Shown here piece after piece: positions 51,484 to 60,308 of a stretch of 64,000 nucleotides of DNA; the first letter of the stretch is position 1, and the number at the start of each line of letters is the position of its first letter. The DNA is from Propionivibrio soli. GTDB lineage: Bacteria; Pseudomonadota; Gammaproteobacteria; Burkholderiales; Rhodocyclaceae. The stretch lies in assembly GCF_025770765.1 (NCBI RefSeq), contig NZ_JANZKY010000008.1, positions 178,013 to 242,012 of the forward strand. The letters run 5' to 3'. Both the position numbers and the translations under genes were made by a program. The notes beneath the pieces are model-generated. The model saw only the letters and a program-made list of their open reading frames with translations, made no database searches and had not been told where the DNA came from.

Positions 51484-53907
51484 ATGACTCGAATCGACGC
51501 CTTGCGCGCTGCGCTGAAGCAACTCCTTACTCGTGTTCAACCGCGACTCCAGACAGGAGTTGCCGCCGTTCGGGCGCGCATAAAACGCCCAACTCGACGC
51601 ACCGTCGTACTGACGCTCGCCGCTTTGCCGCTGGCGGCCCTGCTCTACGGTCTGTTGCTGCTGCCGTTCACGCCGAGCATCAGCGACATCCGCAAGGCGA
51701 GTTCGGAAAAGCCCGCGATCGTTCTTTCCGCTGACGGTAAGAAAATCGCCGAGTTCAGGCAATCGAACCGCGAATGGGTCAGGCTGCCGCAAATATCCCA
51801 ACATGTTATCGACGCGCTCCTCGCCACCGAGGACCACCGCTTCTACGATCACTGGGGACTCGATTGGCGCCGTACCGGGGCCGCCATCCTCAACACCCTG
51901 CGAGGGAATCCGCAAGGCGGCTCGACGATCACGCAGCAACTCGCGCGTAACCTATATCCCGAAGAGATCGGCCGTGCGCGGACGTTGACGCGCAAAGCCA
52001 AGGAAGCAATCACGGCACTCAAGATCGAGGCGGTCTATTCGAAGGACGAAATCCTCGAAACCTATCTCAATACGGTGCCTTTCTTGTACAACGCCTTTGG
52101 CATCGAGATGGCGGCGCGGACCTATTTCGACACATCGGCCAAGTCGCTCGACGTGCTGCAGAGCGCAACGCTGGTCGGCATGCTCAAGGGCAACAGCTAC
52201 TACAACCCGGTGCTCAATCCCGACCGCGCCCGAGAACGGCGCAATCTCGTGCTGGCGCAGATGGTCAAGCACGACAAGCTGCGCCCCGCCGACTTCGAAA
52301 CGTTGAAGAAGCGCCCCTTGCGACTGGACTTCGAGCGTCAGACGGAACCCCTGGGTCCGGCTCCCCATTTTGCGCAGTATCTCCGCCGCTGGCTCATCGA
52401 TTGGGCAGACCGTAACGATTACAACATCTATAGCGACGGACTCGTCGTCCGCACGACGATCGATTCGCGTCTGCAGGCACAGGCCAACCAGGCGGTGGCG
52501 CGCCAGGGCCAGCAGTTGCAGCAGATCGCCGACACGGCGTGGAACCGGCGCGCCGGATGGGCCGCCACAAATCCGCTCGTCCAAACCTTCATTCGCGAAA
52601 CGACCGAGTATCGAGCCGCCGTCGATTCGGGACTGACGCCCGAAGACGCCATGAAGCGGCTGCAATCGGACGCCAATTTCATGCGCAACTTACGCCAGCA
52701 GAAAACGACGGTGCAGGCCGGCTTCCTGGCTATCGACCCGAGCAACGGACAGATTCGTGCCTGGGTCGGCAGCCGCGACTTCGGCAAGGATGCCTTCGAC
52801 CACGTGCGGCAGGCGCGCCGACAACCGGGCTCGACCTTCAAGCCTTTCGTGTATGGCGAGGCGTTCCGGCAAGGGATGAGTCCTGACGAGACTTTGATGG
52901 ACCAGGCGGTGGAAATCGTCGTCGGCCATGGCGATATTTGGCGTCCGAGCGACGGAACCCCGCCGAGCGGCGAAGCCATGAGCCTGCGCGAAGGCTTGGC
53001 CCGCTCCAAAAACACGATCACCGCGCAATTGATGCAGAAGGTCGGCCCGGCAAACGTGGCCCGGCTCGCACGCGCCATGGGAGTGCGCCAGAGCACGCTC
53101 GAAGAGGTGCCGTCGCTGGCGCTGGGCACGAGTCCGGTCACGCTAAAGGAAATGGTGGCGGCCTACGGCTGCATCGCCAACGAAGGCGGCTACGTCGAGC
53201 CCGTCCTCGCGACGCGGATCGAAGATGACAAAGGCAATATCCTTGAGGACTTCGCGCCATTGATGCCGCAGACCGCCTTGCCGAAAAATGTGGCGCACAC
53301 GTTGCTCGATGTGATGCGCACCGCCATCGACCGAGGCACGGGCGTCGCCATCCGCAGCCGCTTCGGCATCCGCGCCGACGTCGCCGGCAAGACGGGGACG
53401 ACGCAGGACAACGCCGATGGATGGTTCATCCTGATGCATCCGCAACTCGTGGGCGGCGCGTGGGTCGGCTTTAACGATAGTCGGATAACGCTAGGTGACT
53501 ATTGGGGCCAGGGAGCGCATAGCGCCTTGCCGATCGTCGGCGACTTCTTCAGTAACGCACTGCGCGCGCGTCTCATCGACGCCAAGGTACGCTTTGCCGC
53601 GCCAGAAGAAAGCAGTGAACTGGGGCAACTGTTCGGCCGTGTCGCCGACTGGTTCTCGGGGTTATTCGGCGAGGCACCGAAACCGGAAACGCTCCCGCCG
53701 GTGCAACGGCCACGCCAGGCCCCGACGGATTCCGGGGCTCCGCGCACGGCACCATTGCCGCCAATTGAGCCTCCCATGCAGGCGCCTCCACCCGTGGCCT
53801 ATCCGCCAGCCGGTGGCGCTTCGCTGCCGCCGATCGAGCCGGATCCGGTGCAGCAGATGATCGAGCGGGCGGAGAAGGAACAGGCGGCGCGCCCGAGTAT
53901 GCCTTGA
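51484..53907 (+). CDS. Class A penicillin-binding protein (PBP1a-like)
   Basis: An 807-aa bifunctional peptidoglycan synthase. One N-terminal helix (about 40-58) is followed by the GT51 domain (ATEDHRFYDHWGLDWRRTGAA, then GGSTITQQLARNLYP, and RKAKEAITALKIEAVYSKDEILETYLN) and the transpeptidase domain with SxxK at Ser450-Lys453 (QPGSTFKPF), SxN in RSKNTIT and KTG at Lys636 (AGKTGTTQDN). A Pro-rich tail covers about residues 735-807. Overall it resembles PBP1A of proteobacteria, but shorter, without an obvious inserted OB domain. It polymerises glycan from lipid II and crosslinks it in the periplasm. Confidence 0.94.
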   Translation: MTRIDALRAALKQLLTRVQPRLQTGVAAVRARIKRPTRRTVVLTLAALPLAALLYGLLLLPFTPSISDIRKASSEKPAIVLSADGKKIAEFRQSNREWVRLPQISQHVIDALLATEDHRFYDHWGLDWRRTGAAILNTLRGNPQGGSTITQQLARNLYPEEIGRARTLTRKAKEAITALKIEAVYSKDEILETYLNTVPFLYNAFGIEMAARTYFDTSAKSLDVLQSATLVGMLKGNSYYNPVLNPDRARERRNLVLAQMVKHDKLRPADFETLKKRPLRLDFERQTEPLGPAPHFAQYLRRWLIDWADRNDYNIYSDGLVVRTTIDSRLQAQANQAVARQGQQLQQIADTAWNRRAGWAATNPLVQTFIRETTEYRAAVDSGLTPEDAMKRLQSDANFMRNLRQQKTTVQAGFLAIDPSNGQIRAWVGSRDFGKDAFDHVRQARRQPGSTFKPFVYGEAFRQGMSPDETLMDQAVEIVVGHGDIWRPSDGTPPSGEAMSLREGLARSKNTITAQLMQKVGPANVARLARAMGVRQSTLEEVPSLALGTSPVTLKEMVAAYGCIANEGGYVEPVLATRIEDDKGNILEDFAPLMPQTALPKNVAHTLLDVMRTAIDRGTGVAIRSRFGIRADVAGKTGTTQDNADGWFILMHPQLVGGAWVGFNDSRITLGDYWGQGAHSALPIVGDFFSNALRARLIDAKVRFAAPEESSELGQLFGRVADWFSGLFGEAPKPETLPPVQRPRQAPTDSGAPRTAPLPPIEPPMQAPPPVAYPPAGGASLPPIEPDPVQQMIERAEKEQAARPSMP

Positions 53908-53989
53908 ACTGGAAGCGCACACGCCGTGAGGCCGGCATGGGGCTTCACCGTGGTAACGTAACGTGTCTGCTTTCGAGGACTTCGCGCTT

Positions 53990-54640
53990 ATGTTCTCGCT
54001 TTACGGATTAAGTGGCCCGATCTTCCAGGGCACGCTTGAAAGCCTTGGCCGGTTCGCCCCCGTCGCCCCGCGCCCGCCGGTGACCCCGCTGAGGCGCATC
54101 GGCGATCAATTTGAAGTAGCGCCGACGACTGAAGAAGGTAGAGGCGGCGGTACTCGCGCCAGCCCGGCGGGACAGGCGGTGGAAGCCTACCAGGCGATGT
54201 CGCCGCAGGAGCTCGATCGCGGCCCGCTGTACCTGGCGAATCAGCTTATGCAGCCGGAAGTTATCACCGTGCGCGCCGAGGATGGCGTGACATCGGCATG
54301 GAGCACGCTGGTGGGGCACAGGATTCATCAAGCCCCCGTCCTCGACGCCAGCGACCGGTTGGTTGGCATCGTCAGCGAGCGCAACCTGCTCGCCTCGCTG
54401 AATGTGGAGGCCGGACAAGTGCGCGACGTAATGGACAAGCGGGTGACGGACGTAATGACGACGCCGGTTGTTGCTGCCAGCCCGGCCACCGACATCCGTC
54501 GTATCGCGCGCGTGATGCTCGATCAGGATGTCGATGGCGTACCGATTGTGAACGACAGCGGCGCCCTGATTGGCTTCGTTTCCCGAGGCGACATCCTCGC
54601 CGCCGTCGTTCGAGACCCGCCGCTCAGTATCTGGCGGTAA
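53990..54640 (+). CDS. CBS-domain pair protein
   Basis: A 216-aa cytosolic protein. An N-terminal region (MFSLYGLSGPIFQGTLESL) is followed by a flexible Gly/Arg/Pro section and two CBS domains (about 85-145 and 150-212: YLANQLMQPEVITVRAEDGV, HQAPVLDASDRLVGIVSERN, VMTTPVVAASPATDIRRIAR, VDGVPIVNDSGALIGFVSRGD). CBS pairs usually bind adenosine nucleotides or SAM. I took the ATG at 53990 with GAGGA upstream, because the opening fits related proteins; a GTG at 53963 would add nine residues. The function is otherwise unknown. Confidence 0.85.
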   Translation: MFSLYGLSGPIFQGTLESLGRFAPVAPRPPVTPLRRIGDQFEVAPTTEEGRGGGTRASPAGQAVEAYQAMSPQELDRGPLYLANQLMQPEVITVRAEDGVTSAWSTLVGHRIHQAPVLDASDRLVGIVSERNLLASLNVEAGQVRDVMDKRVTDVMTTPVVAASPATDIRRIARVMLDQDVDGVPIVNDSGALIGFVSRGDILAAVVRDPPLSIWR

Positions 54641-54752
54641 ATGCGTCCAAACCGCATCCAAACACCGGATGCCCGCCGGTGATGGAATTTTCCATGAAGG
54701 CGGTTGTCACCCACCGGCAACCCAATCCCTCGCCAGACAAAGGAGAAAAGCA

Positions 54753-55118
54753 ATGGCAGACGCTCCCATCACCATCTATCACAACGCCCGCTGCTCAAAA
54801 AGTCGTTCGGCATGCGAACTCGTCGCCGAAAAGGGGCTTCAAGCAACGATCATCGAATACCTCAAGACGCCGCCTAACAAAGAGGAACTGCGAGGGCTCC
54901 TGAGAAAACTCGGCATGAAGCCGTCAGAACTCGTGCGTCGCACGGAAGACGTTTTCAAGGACCGTTACGCCGGCAAGAATCTCAACGACGAGGAATGGCT
55001 GGAAGCGCTCGTCGAGAACCCGGTCCTGATCGAACGCCCCATCGTGGTTCGCGGTAACAAGGCGGTGATCGGCCGACCGCCGGAGAAGGTCCTGGAGTTG
55101 ATCGCGGACGAGGCTTAG
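54753..55118 (+). CDS. arsC: Arsenate reductase, glutaredoxin-coupled ArsC family
   Basis: A 121-aa thioredoxin-fold protein. It shows ITIYHNARCSKSRSACELV with catalytic Cys14, and the C-terminal ENPVLIERPIVVRGNKAVIGRPPEKVL with the conserved Arg residues that bind arsenate. It would reduce As(V) to As(III) with glutathione and glutaredoxin. No arsR, arsB or acr3 gene is nearby, so an ArsC-like YffB/Spx-type role is possible. The ATG at 54753 has AAGGAG upstream. The assignment to family is firm; the role in arsenic resistance is inferred. Confidence 0.92.
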   Translation: MADAPITIYHNARCSKSRSACELVAEKGLQATIIEYLKTPPNKEELRGLLRKLGMKPSELVRRTEDVFKDRYAGKNLNDEEWLEALVENPVLIERPIVVRGNKAVIGRPPEKVLELIADEA

Positions 55119-55577
55119 CCTTCTTAGGACCGTCGTGCCAGGCGCGCAGGCGACGTCTGGCGGAAGCGGCCGGGCGCGCCGCACGCACGTGACCTGTGAC
55201 GAGGGAGGGTCGGGGATCTGGCGCAACCGCTCAAGATCAAGTGCTCAGTTGAAGCGCCGCGAGGCTCGGCATTTCCTCATCCCCCGCGAAGCGGCAACAG
55301 AGGAGTTCTTCAGGGTCTTCACATTACCGTCCACAGATGGCCGTTGCCCCCGTTTGCACGTTCAGCCTCTTCTGGTACTCGGCGATAATCAATCCCAAAG
55401 GGAACAACGCTTGCTGAAATGGCGTAGATGGCCTCCAGCGTATTGGGTAGCCAGCCTGAGAACGTCGGGGTCGGCACGCCGGTCTCTGATTCACGTAGAC
55501 GAGGCTCGTCTATTGCTTGATGGCCGCCCGACGGCGACGGAAAATGGTGCCTTGTCACTCAGGAGCAGAGGAAACGC
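55119..55577. other. Intergenic region with possible gene remnant
   Basis: A 459-bp stretch without a convincing gene. A minus-strand frame (about 55319-55558) contains the protein-like run TGVPTPTFSGWLPNTLEAIY but has no ribosome-binding site and no family I recognise, so it may be a decayed coding fragment or chance. No repeat, RNA or clear promoter was identified. Confidence 0.35.
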
Positions 55578-55796
55578 ATGGCCGGTGGAGGATGGAGTTG
55601 CCCGCATGAAGTCGATGGGCGATGCAGCAAGGTCAACAATCTGCCCTGCGACCCCGGAATGAAAGGGTGCGAATTGTACGGCCGGTACACCTTTTTTGAC
55701 GGCAGCAAGAACGATCGCCTCTTGCAGAAGCAGGCTCGCGCGAAGGCGCAAAAGGCCGAGAGTGATTGCGGAGAAAAAGCCGACACGGACGACTAA
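55578..55796 (+). CDS. Small four-cysteine protein, function unknown
   Basis: A 72-aa cytosolic protein with AGAGGAAA before the ATG. The first half has an ordered Cys pattern, Cys8-x7-Cys16-x7-Cys24-x6-Cys31 ([11 protein letters not shown], then [16 protein letters not shown]), which suggests a bound Zn or Fe-S; a fifth Cys (64) lies in the charged Lys/Ala/Asp tail. I recall near-identical openings in hypothetical proteins of other betaproteobacteria. It has no signal peptide. It is 50 bp upstream of the zinc peptidase gene and may share its transcript. Metal binding is inference. Confidence 0.75.
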   Translation: MAGGGWSCPHEVDGRCSKVNNLPCDPGMKGCELYGRYTFFDGSKNDRLLQKQARAKAQKAESDCGEKADTDD

Positions 55797-55846
55797 CCTT
55801 CGTCACTCGATCCCCGACGAACGGCATCCGCAGCAAAGGCAATAAA

Positions 55847-56704
55847 ATGCGACTTGACGACCAGGAAGAAAGCGGTAACGTCGAAGACCGGCGCGGCGGC
55901 GGTTTCGGCATCGGAGGCGGCGGCCTCGGGATCGGCACCATCGCCGTCGCCCTCGTGGCCAGCTACTTTTTCGGCATCGATCCGACCGTGTTGCTTGGCT
56001 TGGCCTCGAACTTCCAGGCTTCCACACCCCCGCCAGCCAGTTCGAGAAAGCCGCCGGCCGGCGACGAAATGGCGCGTTTCGTCTCGAAAATTCTGGCCAG
56101 CACGGAAATGACATGGGGAGAAGTGTTCCGGGAAGCGGGCGCCCGCTACCAGGAGCCCAAGCTGGTCCTTTTTTCAGGCGTCACGCCGACGGCTTGCGGT
56201 ACCGGTCAATCGGCGATGGGGCCGTTCTATTGCCCGGCCGACCAGAAGGTATATATCGACCTTTCGTTCTATCGCGACCTGAAAGAACGTTTCCACGCCC
56301 CCGGCGAATTCGCCCAGGCCTACGTGATCGCACACGAGGTCGGCCACCACGTTCAAAACTTGCTTGGTATCTCGGACAAAGTGCGTCAGGCGCAACAAAG
56401 CGCCGGACGCGCCAAGGCAAACGCGCTTTCTGTCCGCCTGGAACTACAGGCAGACTGCTTTGCGGGAGTCTGGGGCTACCGGGCCGATGCGGCGCGCAAG
56501 ATCATCGAGCCGGGCGAAATCGAACAAGCGCTGACGGCGGCCTCGGCCATCGGCGATGACCGGCTGCAACAGCAGTCGCAAGGGCGCATCGTGCCTGAAT
56601 CGTTCACCCATGGCACGTCGGAGCAACGCGTACGCTGGTTCAAGCGCGGCCTGGAAACCGGCGACATGCGCCGGTGCGACACGTTCAAGGCGGCGGCGCT
56701 GTAG
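55847..56704 (+). CDS. YpfJ-type neutral zinc metallopeptidase
   Basis: A 285-aa membrane-anchored protein. It begins [20 protein letters not shown] with a Gly-rich stretch, one helix (about 28-48), a Pro-rich linker and the zincin domain: [18 protein letters not shown] carries the HExxH, and [14 protein letters not shown] supplies the third ligand Glu. This is the YpfJ/zinc_peptidase family, whose substrates are unknown. The ATG at 55847 matches the family start. Its 3' end overlaps the convergent DUF4824 gene by 20 bp. Confidence 0.94.
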   Translation: MRLDDQEESGNVEDRRGGGFGIGGGGLGIGTIAVALVASYFFGIDPTVLLGLASNFQASTPPPASSRKPPAGDEMARFVSKILASTEMTWGEVFREAGARYQEPKLVLFSGVTPTACGTGQSAMGPFYCPADQKVYIDLSFYRDLKERFHAPGEFAQAYVIAHEVGHHVQNLLGISDKVRQAQQSAGRAKANALSVRLELQADCFAGVWGYRADAARKIIEPGEIEQALTAASAIGDDRLQQQSQGRIVPESFTHGTSEQRVRWFKRGLETGDMRRCDTFKAAAL

Positions 56705-57602
56705 TTTTTCCGGTCGCCGTAGCGGAAGAAAAGTTGACGTCGGTGATCCAGGGTTCGTACCGCTGCCCGAAGGCTACCCGAGCCTCAAATTTGGCGGCGT
56801 CTTCCTGTACCGCGTTCTTGTACTGCAAGTAGTCCGCATCGTTTGACCACCGACCGGCGAATAAGGGACGAAAACGGTACGGAACGTTGATCTCGGTCGC
56901 GCTGATGCCGCTCACCACGCCGCGCGCGGCGCTCGCGGCCGAAGCCGAGGCCGCTGATCCTGACGCCCATGGCCGCACCTGCCCCTTGACGATTGCGTAG
57001 CGGCTACTGTCCGGATATCTCGCGCGCAGCTCGGCGGCGTCGAGGCCGGCGTCGACGACGAACAACCGGCTATTCTCATGCTCTTCTTCGCGCAACGTTC
57101 GGCGCAACGATTCGCGACGGCGCTTGTTTTCTTCACTCCCTGGTGAGGCATCGAGTTTCGCCTCTTCAGCAGCGACGTATCGACGGGCCTGCTCCAGCGC
57201 ACGACCATACGCGTCGCCGGCCATCTCCAGCACGAGCAGAACGTCACGAGAAAGCGCCTTCTCGGTTTGCTGCGTATCGTCGGCATAAGCACGCAAGGTA
57301 AAACCCAGGCTGCGCATCTTCGCTTCGTCGAGCCAATCCGGCGGCGCATACCCGTACGATCCCGACGGCGCCGCATTTCCGTTGGCTTTGGCGGCAACGC
57401 GCCAGCGCAAAGTGAGCGCGACACCGCTGTTCTCGTGGCTCGCCCACCGATAGGGCATCTGCAATTCACGCTGCGAAACCGAGAGAACGCTCTCGGGATC
57501 TCCGTGACGATTCCATATCACACCGCCCAGCGCTACCGCGTTTGTGACGAGAATCAGGACGAAGCCGGCGATCATGGGCGCGCGGCCCTGCCATTTGATC
57601 AT
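56685..57602 (-). CDS. DUF4824-like membrane-anchored protein
   Basis: A 305-aa protein with one N-terminal helix (about 9-29) and a large periplasmic part. The block [29 protein letters not shown] matches my memory of DUF4824. The region 210-225 is Ala/Ser low-complexity. The ATG overlaps the stop of the DUF2157 gene by 4 bp (ATGA), so the two form a unit; such pairs are usually annotated as hypothetical. The function is unknown. Confidence 0.75.
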   Translation of the reverse strand: MIKWQGRAPMIAGFVLILVTNAVALGGVIWNRHGDPESVLSVSQRELQMPYRWASHENSGVALTLRWRVAAKANGNAAPSGSYGYAPPDWLDEAKMRSLGFTLRAYADDTQQTEKALSRDVLLVLEMAGDAYGRALEQARRYVAAEEAKLDASPGSEENKRRRESLRRTLREEEHENSRLFVVDAGLDAAELRARYPDSSRYAIVKGQVRPWASGSAASASAASAARGVVSGISATEINVPYRFRPLFAGRWSNDADYLQYKNAVQEDAAKFEARVAFGQRYEPWITDVNFSSATATGKTTAPPP

Positions 57603-58684
57603 GACGACGCTCCCTCCTCCCCTGTTTCACTCTGGCGCAGACGCTTCATGATCATCAGGACGAGCAGCGCCGTCAGGCCGAGCACCAGAAAGAAAAGGTA
57701 TTTCGGCATGACGTCCCACCACCAATCGTAAAACTTGGTGTACAGAAAGATGACGAAGAACACGACGCCCGTGTTGACGGTATCACCCCAATTGCGGCGC
57801 AAACCCAGCCAAACGAAAACCGCGCTGAGGAAAAAACCGAGCAGTTGATAGCCGCTCTCGATGGCCGAAGGAGTCCACTCAAGGTAACTCGCTGCTCCCC
57901 AGTGCGAGAGAACAAGTACCGGCAGAAGCAATGAGAGAAGTCCGCACAAACGGAAAACCGCAGGAAAGTCGTCACGCCGGTTATGGGTGAAGAACTGCGG
58001 CCAGAAGAACATCACGATCGCGACTGGAAAGAAGTTCTCGGGCCGCTCGCCGAAGTGAATCCAGTACACACCACTCCACGTGCCGACGCGCGCGGCTACG
58101 TAGGCGATAACGCAAAGTAGCGCTGCGGCGAGCAACAGGCGCAGATCGCAAGCGTAGGCAAGCAACAGGGCGTAGGCCGCCCACGGCAACAACGCCTTGT
58201 CGGATGGCGTGATATTGAAGATCTGGCCGAGCATGACGACGTTGAGAACAAAGCAGGCGAAGGCCACCATGGCGGCCAGCTTGGTGAAGTACCCGCTGCC
58301 GTCACGGCCGCGAATCCACCACGTTACGGCAAACGACGTGAGCGATGCGGTGACCAGCAGCGCAACCTGCGCGTACTCCGAAAAAAGTCCCCAGAACTGG
58401 CGAAACAGGAAGAAAACGCTCGCCGCCAGTGCGAGCGCGCCGCAAAATGATGCTATACGCATACCCCAAGAGAGACGGCTGGAACGCACATCGCGGTCGA
58501 TATCGAACTCGCGGGCATACTCCGCAAGCAGGGCGTCATGGTGCGCAGAGGCAGCCTGACGTTGTTCGCCAGACAGAACGACCACGCCGTCCGCTTCAAG
58601 TCGATTGAGTTCTTGCCGGAATATCCGAATGTCGTTGGCCCGCCGTTGCGCGGCGGCGCGCGATGCTGGCTCTATGTGCCTCAT
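57599..58684 (-). CDS. DUF2157-type polytopic membrane protein
   Basis: A 361-aa protein. A cytosolic N-terminal region of about 80 residues (DIRIFRQELNRLEADGVVVL, resembling DUF2157) is followed by about nine to ten hydrophobic helices to the end. I took the ATG at 58684 because GGAAA precedes it; the in-frame ATG at 58708 would add eight residues but has a weak site. It is translationally coupled to the DUF4824 gene. No transport or enzymatic motif is visible. Confidence 0.75.
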   Translation of the reverse strand: MRHIEPASRAAAQRRANDIRIFRQELNRLEADGVVVLSGEQRQAASAHHDALLAEYAREFDIDRDVRSSRLSWGMRIASFCGALALAASVFFLFRQFWGLFSEYAQVALLVTASLTSFAVTWWIRGRDGSGYFTKLAAMVAFACFVLNVVMLGQIFNITPSDKALLPWAAYALLLAYACDLRLLLAAALLCVIAYVAARVGTWSGVYWIHFGERPENFFPVAIVMFFWPQFFTHNRRDDFPAVFRLCGLLSLLLPVLVLSHWGAASYLEWTPSAIESGYQLLGFFLSAVFVWLGLRRNWGDTVNTGVVFFVIFLYTKFYDWWWDVMPKYLFFLVLGLTALLVLMIMKRLRQSETGEEGASS

Positions 58685-58789
58685 GTGCCGTTTCCATGAT
58701 GCGGACATGGCGTCCGCGGATGCGACAATACCGCGCGGAACGGCCGGTCGCAACGGTCACCGGGGAAGTGTTACTTCGGACGCGAGGCG

Positions 58790-59839
58790 TCAGAACGCCT
58801 CGTTCTCCCGCAAGTATCGCCATTTGCCGAGCGGCAGGTCGGCGAGCATGACGCGACCGACTCGTACTCGCTTGAGTCCCACCACGCGCAGTCCAACGAG
58901 TTCGCACATACGGCGGATCTGGCGTTTGCGTCCCTCGTTGAGGACGAAGCGCAACTGGTCGGCGTTGAGCCATTCGACTTTCGCCGGTTTCAAGCGGCGG
59001 CCGTCGAGCGATAGCCCATGGTTGAGCAAGGCCAGGCCGTCGTCCACAAGTTGCCCTTCGACGCGAACAAGGTACTCCTTTTCGACCTTGGAATCCTCGC
59101 CGATCAACTGCCGAGCGACGCGGCCATCTTGCGTAAGTACGAGTATCCCCGTCGAATCAACGTCGAGGCGGCCGGCCGGCGCAAGACCTTTGAGGTGTGA
59201 GGCGTGAAAGAGCGGCGTATCCGGCGTCTGATACTGATTCTCCGGTCGAATCAGGACCAGCGCCGGTGTAAAGCCCGGTTCGGGCTGTCCGGAAACATAG
59301 CCGACCGGTTTGTGCAGAATCACGGTCATCAGCCGTTGCTGAACCGCACGTGCCGCCTTGTCGAGCGAAATCTTGGCACTCGGGTCGGCACGGGTCCCCA
59401 GTTCGGAAACGCGCTCTCCATCGACGAACACCCACCCACGCTCGATGAACACATCGGCTTCCCGGCGGGAGCACAGTCCCCGTTCGGCCATCAATTTCGA
59501 GACGCGAACGCCGCGCGGCGCCTCTGCTTCAATCGGCATGCCGGGAACGGCAGGAGGTTCGCGGCGCGGCGGGCGCGAGCGCTCCGATAGTGGCTTAGCC
59601 ACCCGTTTTTGCTGTGGTCGTACTCCACGCGCCGCATCGACCGGCGCGGCTCCTCCTTGTGGCCTGCTCTTGGGGCTCTTTGGCTCCGCCTTGGGCGCAG
59701 TGGCTTTCGGCGCGGCAGGTGCGCGCTTATTCGGAACGATAGCGCTAGCACGCACAGGTTTGCGGCCGGTTCTTACTGGCTCATCCCCGGTGTTCGGACG
59801 TGCGGGGACGGTTAGCGTTCGACGCGGTTTGTCGGACAT
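58790..59839 (-). CDS. RsuA/RluB-family rRNA pseudouridine synthase
   Basis: A 349-aa enzyme. A basic disordered N-terminus (about 1-110, rich in Pro/Arg/Ala/Lys) precedes an S4 RNA-binding domain ([32 protein letters not shown]) and the catalytic domain. The latter has [13 protein letters not shown], the catalytic Asp in [21 protein letters not shown], and the Arg-rich [29 protein letters not shown]. It converts uridine to pseudouridine in rRNA; the target position (RluB, RluF or RsuA type) cannot be told from the sequence. It lies 10 bp after the FKBP gene on the same strand. Confidence 0.92.
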   Translation of the reverse strand: MSDKPRRTLTVPARPNTGDEPVRTGRKPVRASAIVPNKRAPAAPKATAPKAEPKSPKSRPQGGAAPVDAARGVRPQQKRVAKPLSERSRPPRREPPAVPGMPIEAEAPRGVRVSKLMAERGLCSRREADVFIERGWVFVDGERVSELGTRADPSAKISLDKAARAVQQRLMTVILHKPVGYVSGQPEPGFTPALVLIRPENQYQTPDTPLFHASHLKGLAPAGRLDVDSTGILVLTQDGRVARQLIGEDSKVEKEYLVRVEGQLVDDGLALLNHGLSLDGRRLKPAKVEWLNADQLRFVLNEGRKRQIRRMCELVGLRVVGLKRVRVGRVMLADLPLGKWRYLRENEAF

Positions 59840-59849
59840 TGCCCTGGCG

Positions 59850-60194
59850 TCACAGAATGTCGAGTAGTTCGACTTCGAACACGAGCGTTGCATTCGGCGG
59901 AATGACGCCACCGGCACCGCGCGCCCCGTAGCCGAGTTCCGGCGGGATCGTCAGTTTGCGCACGCCGCCGACGCGCATGCCTTGCACGCCTTCGTCCCAG
60001 CCGGCAATGACGTGCCGCTGCCCGAGGGGAAACTCGAAGGCTTCGTCACGATCCCGGCTGGAGTCGAACTTGCTGCCGTCGGTCAGCCAGCCCGTGTAAT
60101 GAACGCTGACGAATTGACCGGCAGATGCCGTCGCGCCGTCGCCGAGTGTGATGTCTTCGATCTGAAGCCCCGAAGGGGTGGTAGTCGTTGCCAT
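59850..60194 (-). CDS. FKBP-type peptidyl-prolyl cis-trans isomerase
   Basis: A 114-aa single-domain FKBP, cytosolic (no signal peptide). Active-site features are [45 protein letters not shown] and [26 protein letters not shown]. It catalyses proline isomerisation in protein folding and resembles the small FKBP of Neisseria. It is the first gene of a likely pair with the pseudouridine synthase gene. Confidence 0.95.
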   Translation of the reverse strand: MATTTTPSGLQIEDITLGDGATASAGQFVSVHYTGWLTDGSKFDSSRDRDEAFEFPLGQRHVIAGWDEGVQGMRVGGVRKLTIPPELGYGARGAGGVIPPNATLVFEVELLDIL

Positions 60195-60252
60195 AGCGTG
60201 TCCTCGTGTGAAAGCGGGAGTGTAGACTAGCCGCCGGCGCGCGGCCAGCTAA

Positions 60253-60291
60253 CCTTGCTTCGGCCTTTCGGCTACACTTCGGGAAGCAAGG
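60253..60291 (+). promoter_or_regulatory. Stem-loop in the leader of the Hpt-HD-GYP gene
   Basis: CCTTGCTTC (60253-60261) and GAAGCAAGG (60283-60291) form a perfect 9-bp stem with a 21-nt loop. The right arm ends 17 nt before the ATG and includes AAGG, a possible weak ribosome-binding site, so the hairpin could hide it. A transcription start upstream of it is not demonstrated. Confidence 0.4.
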
Positions 60292-60308
60292 ACATCGGGA
60301 ATCCGCCC

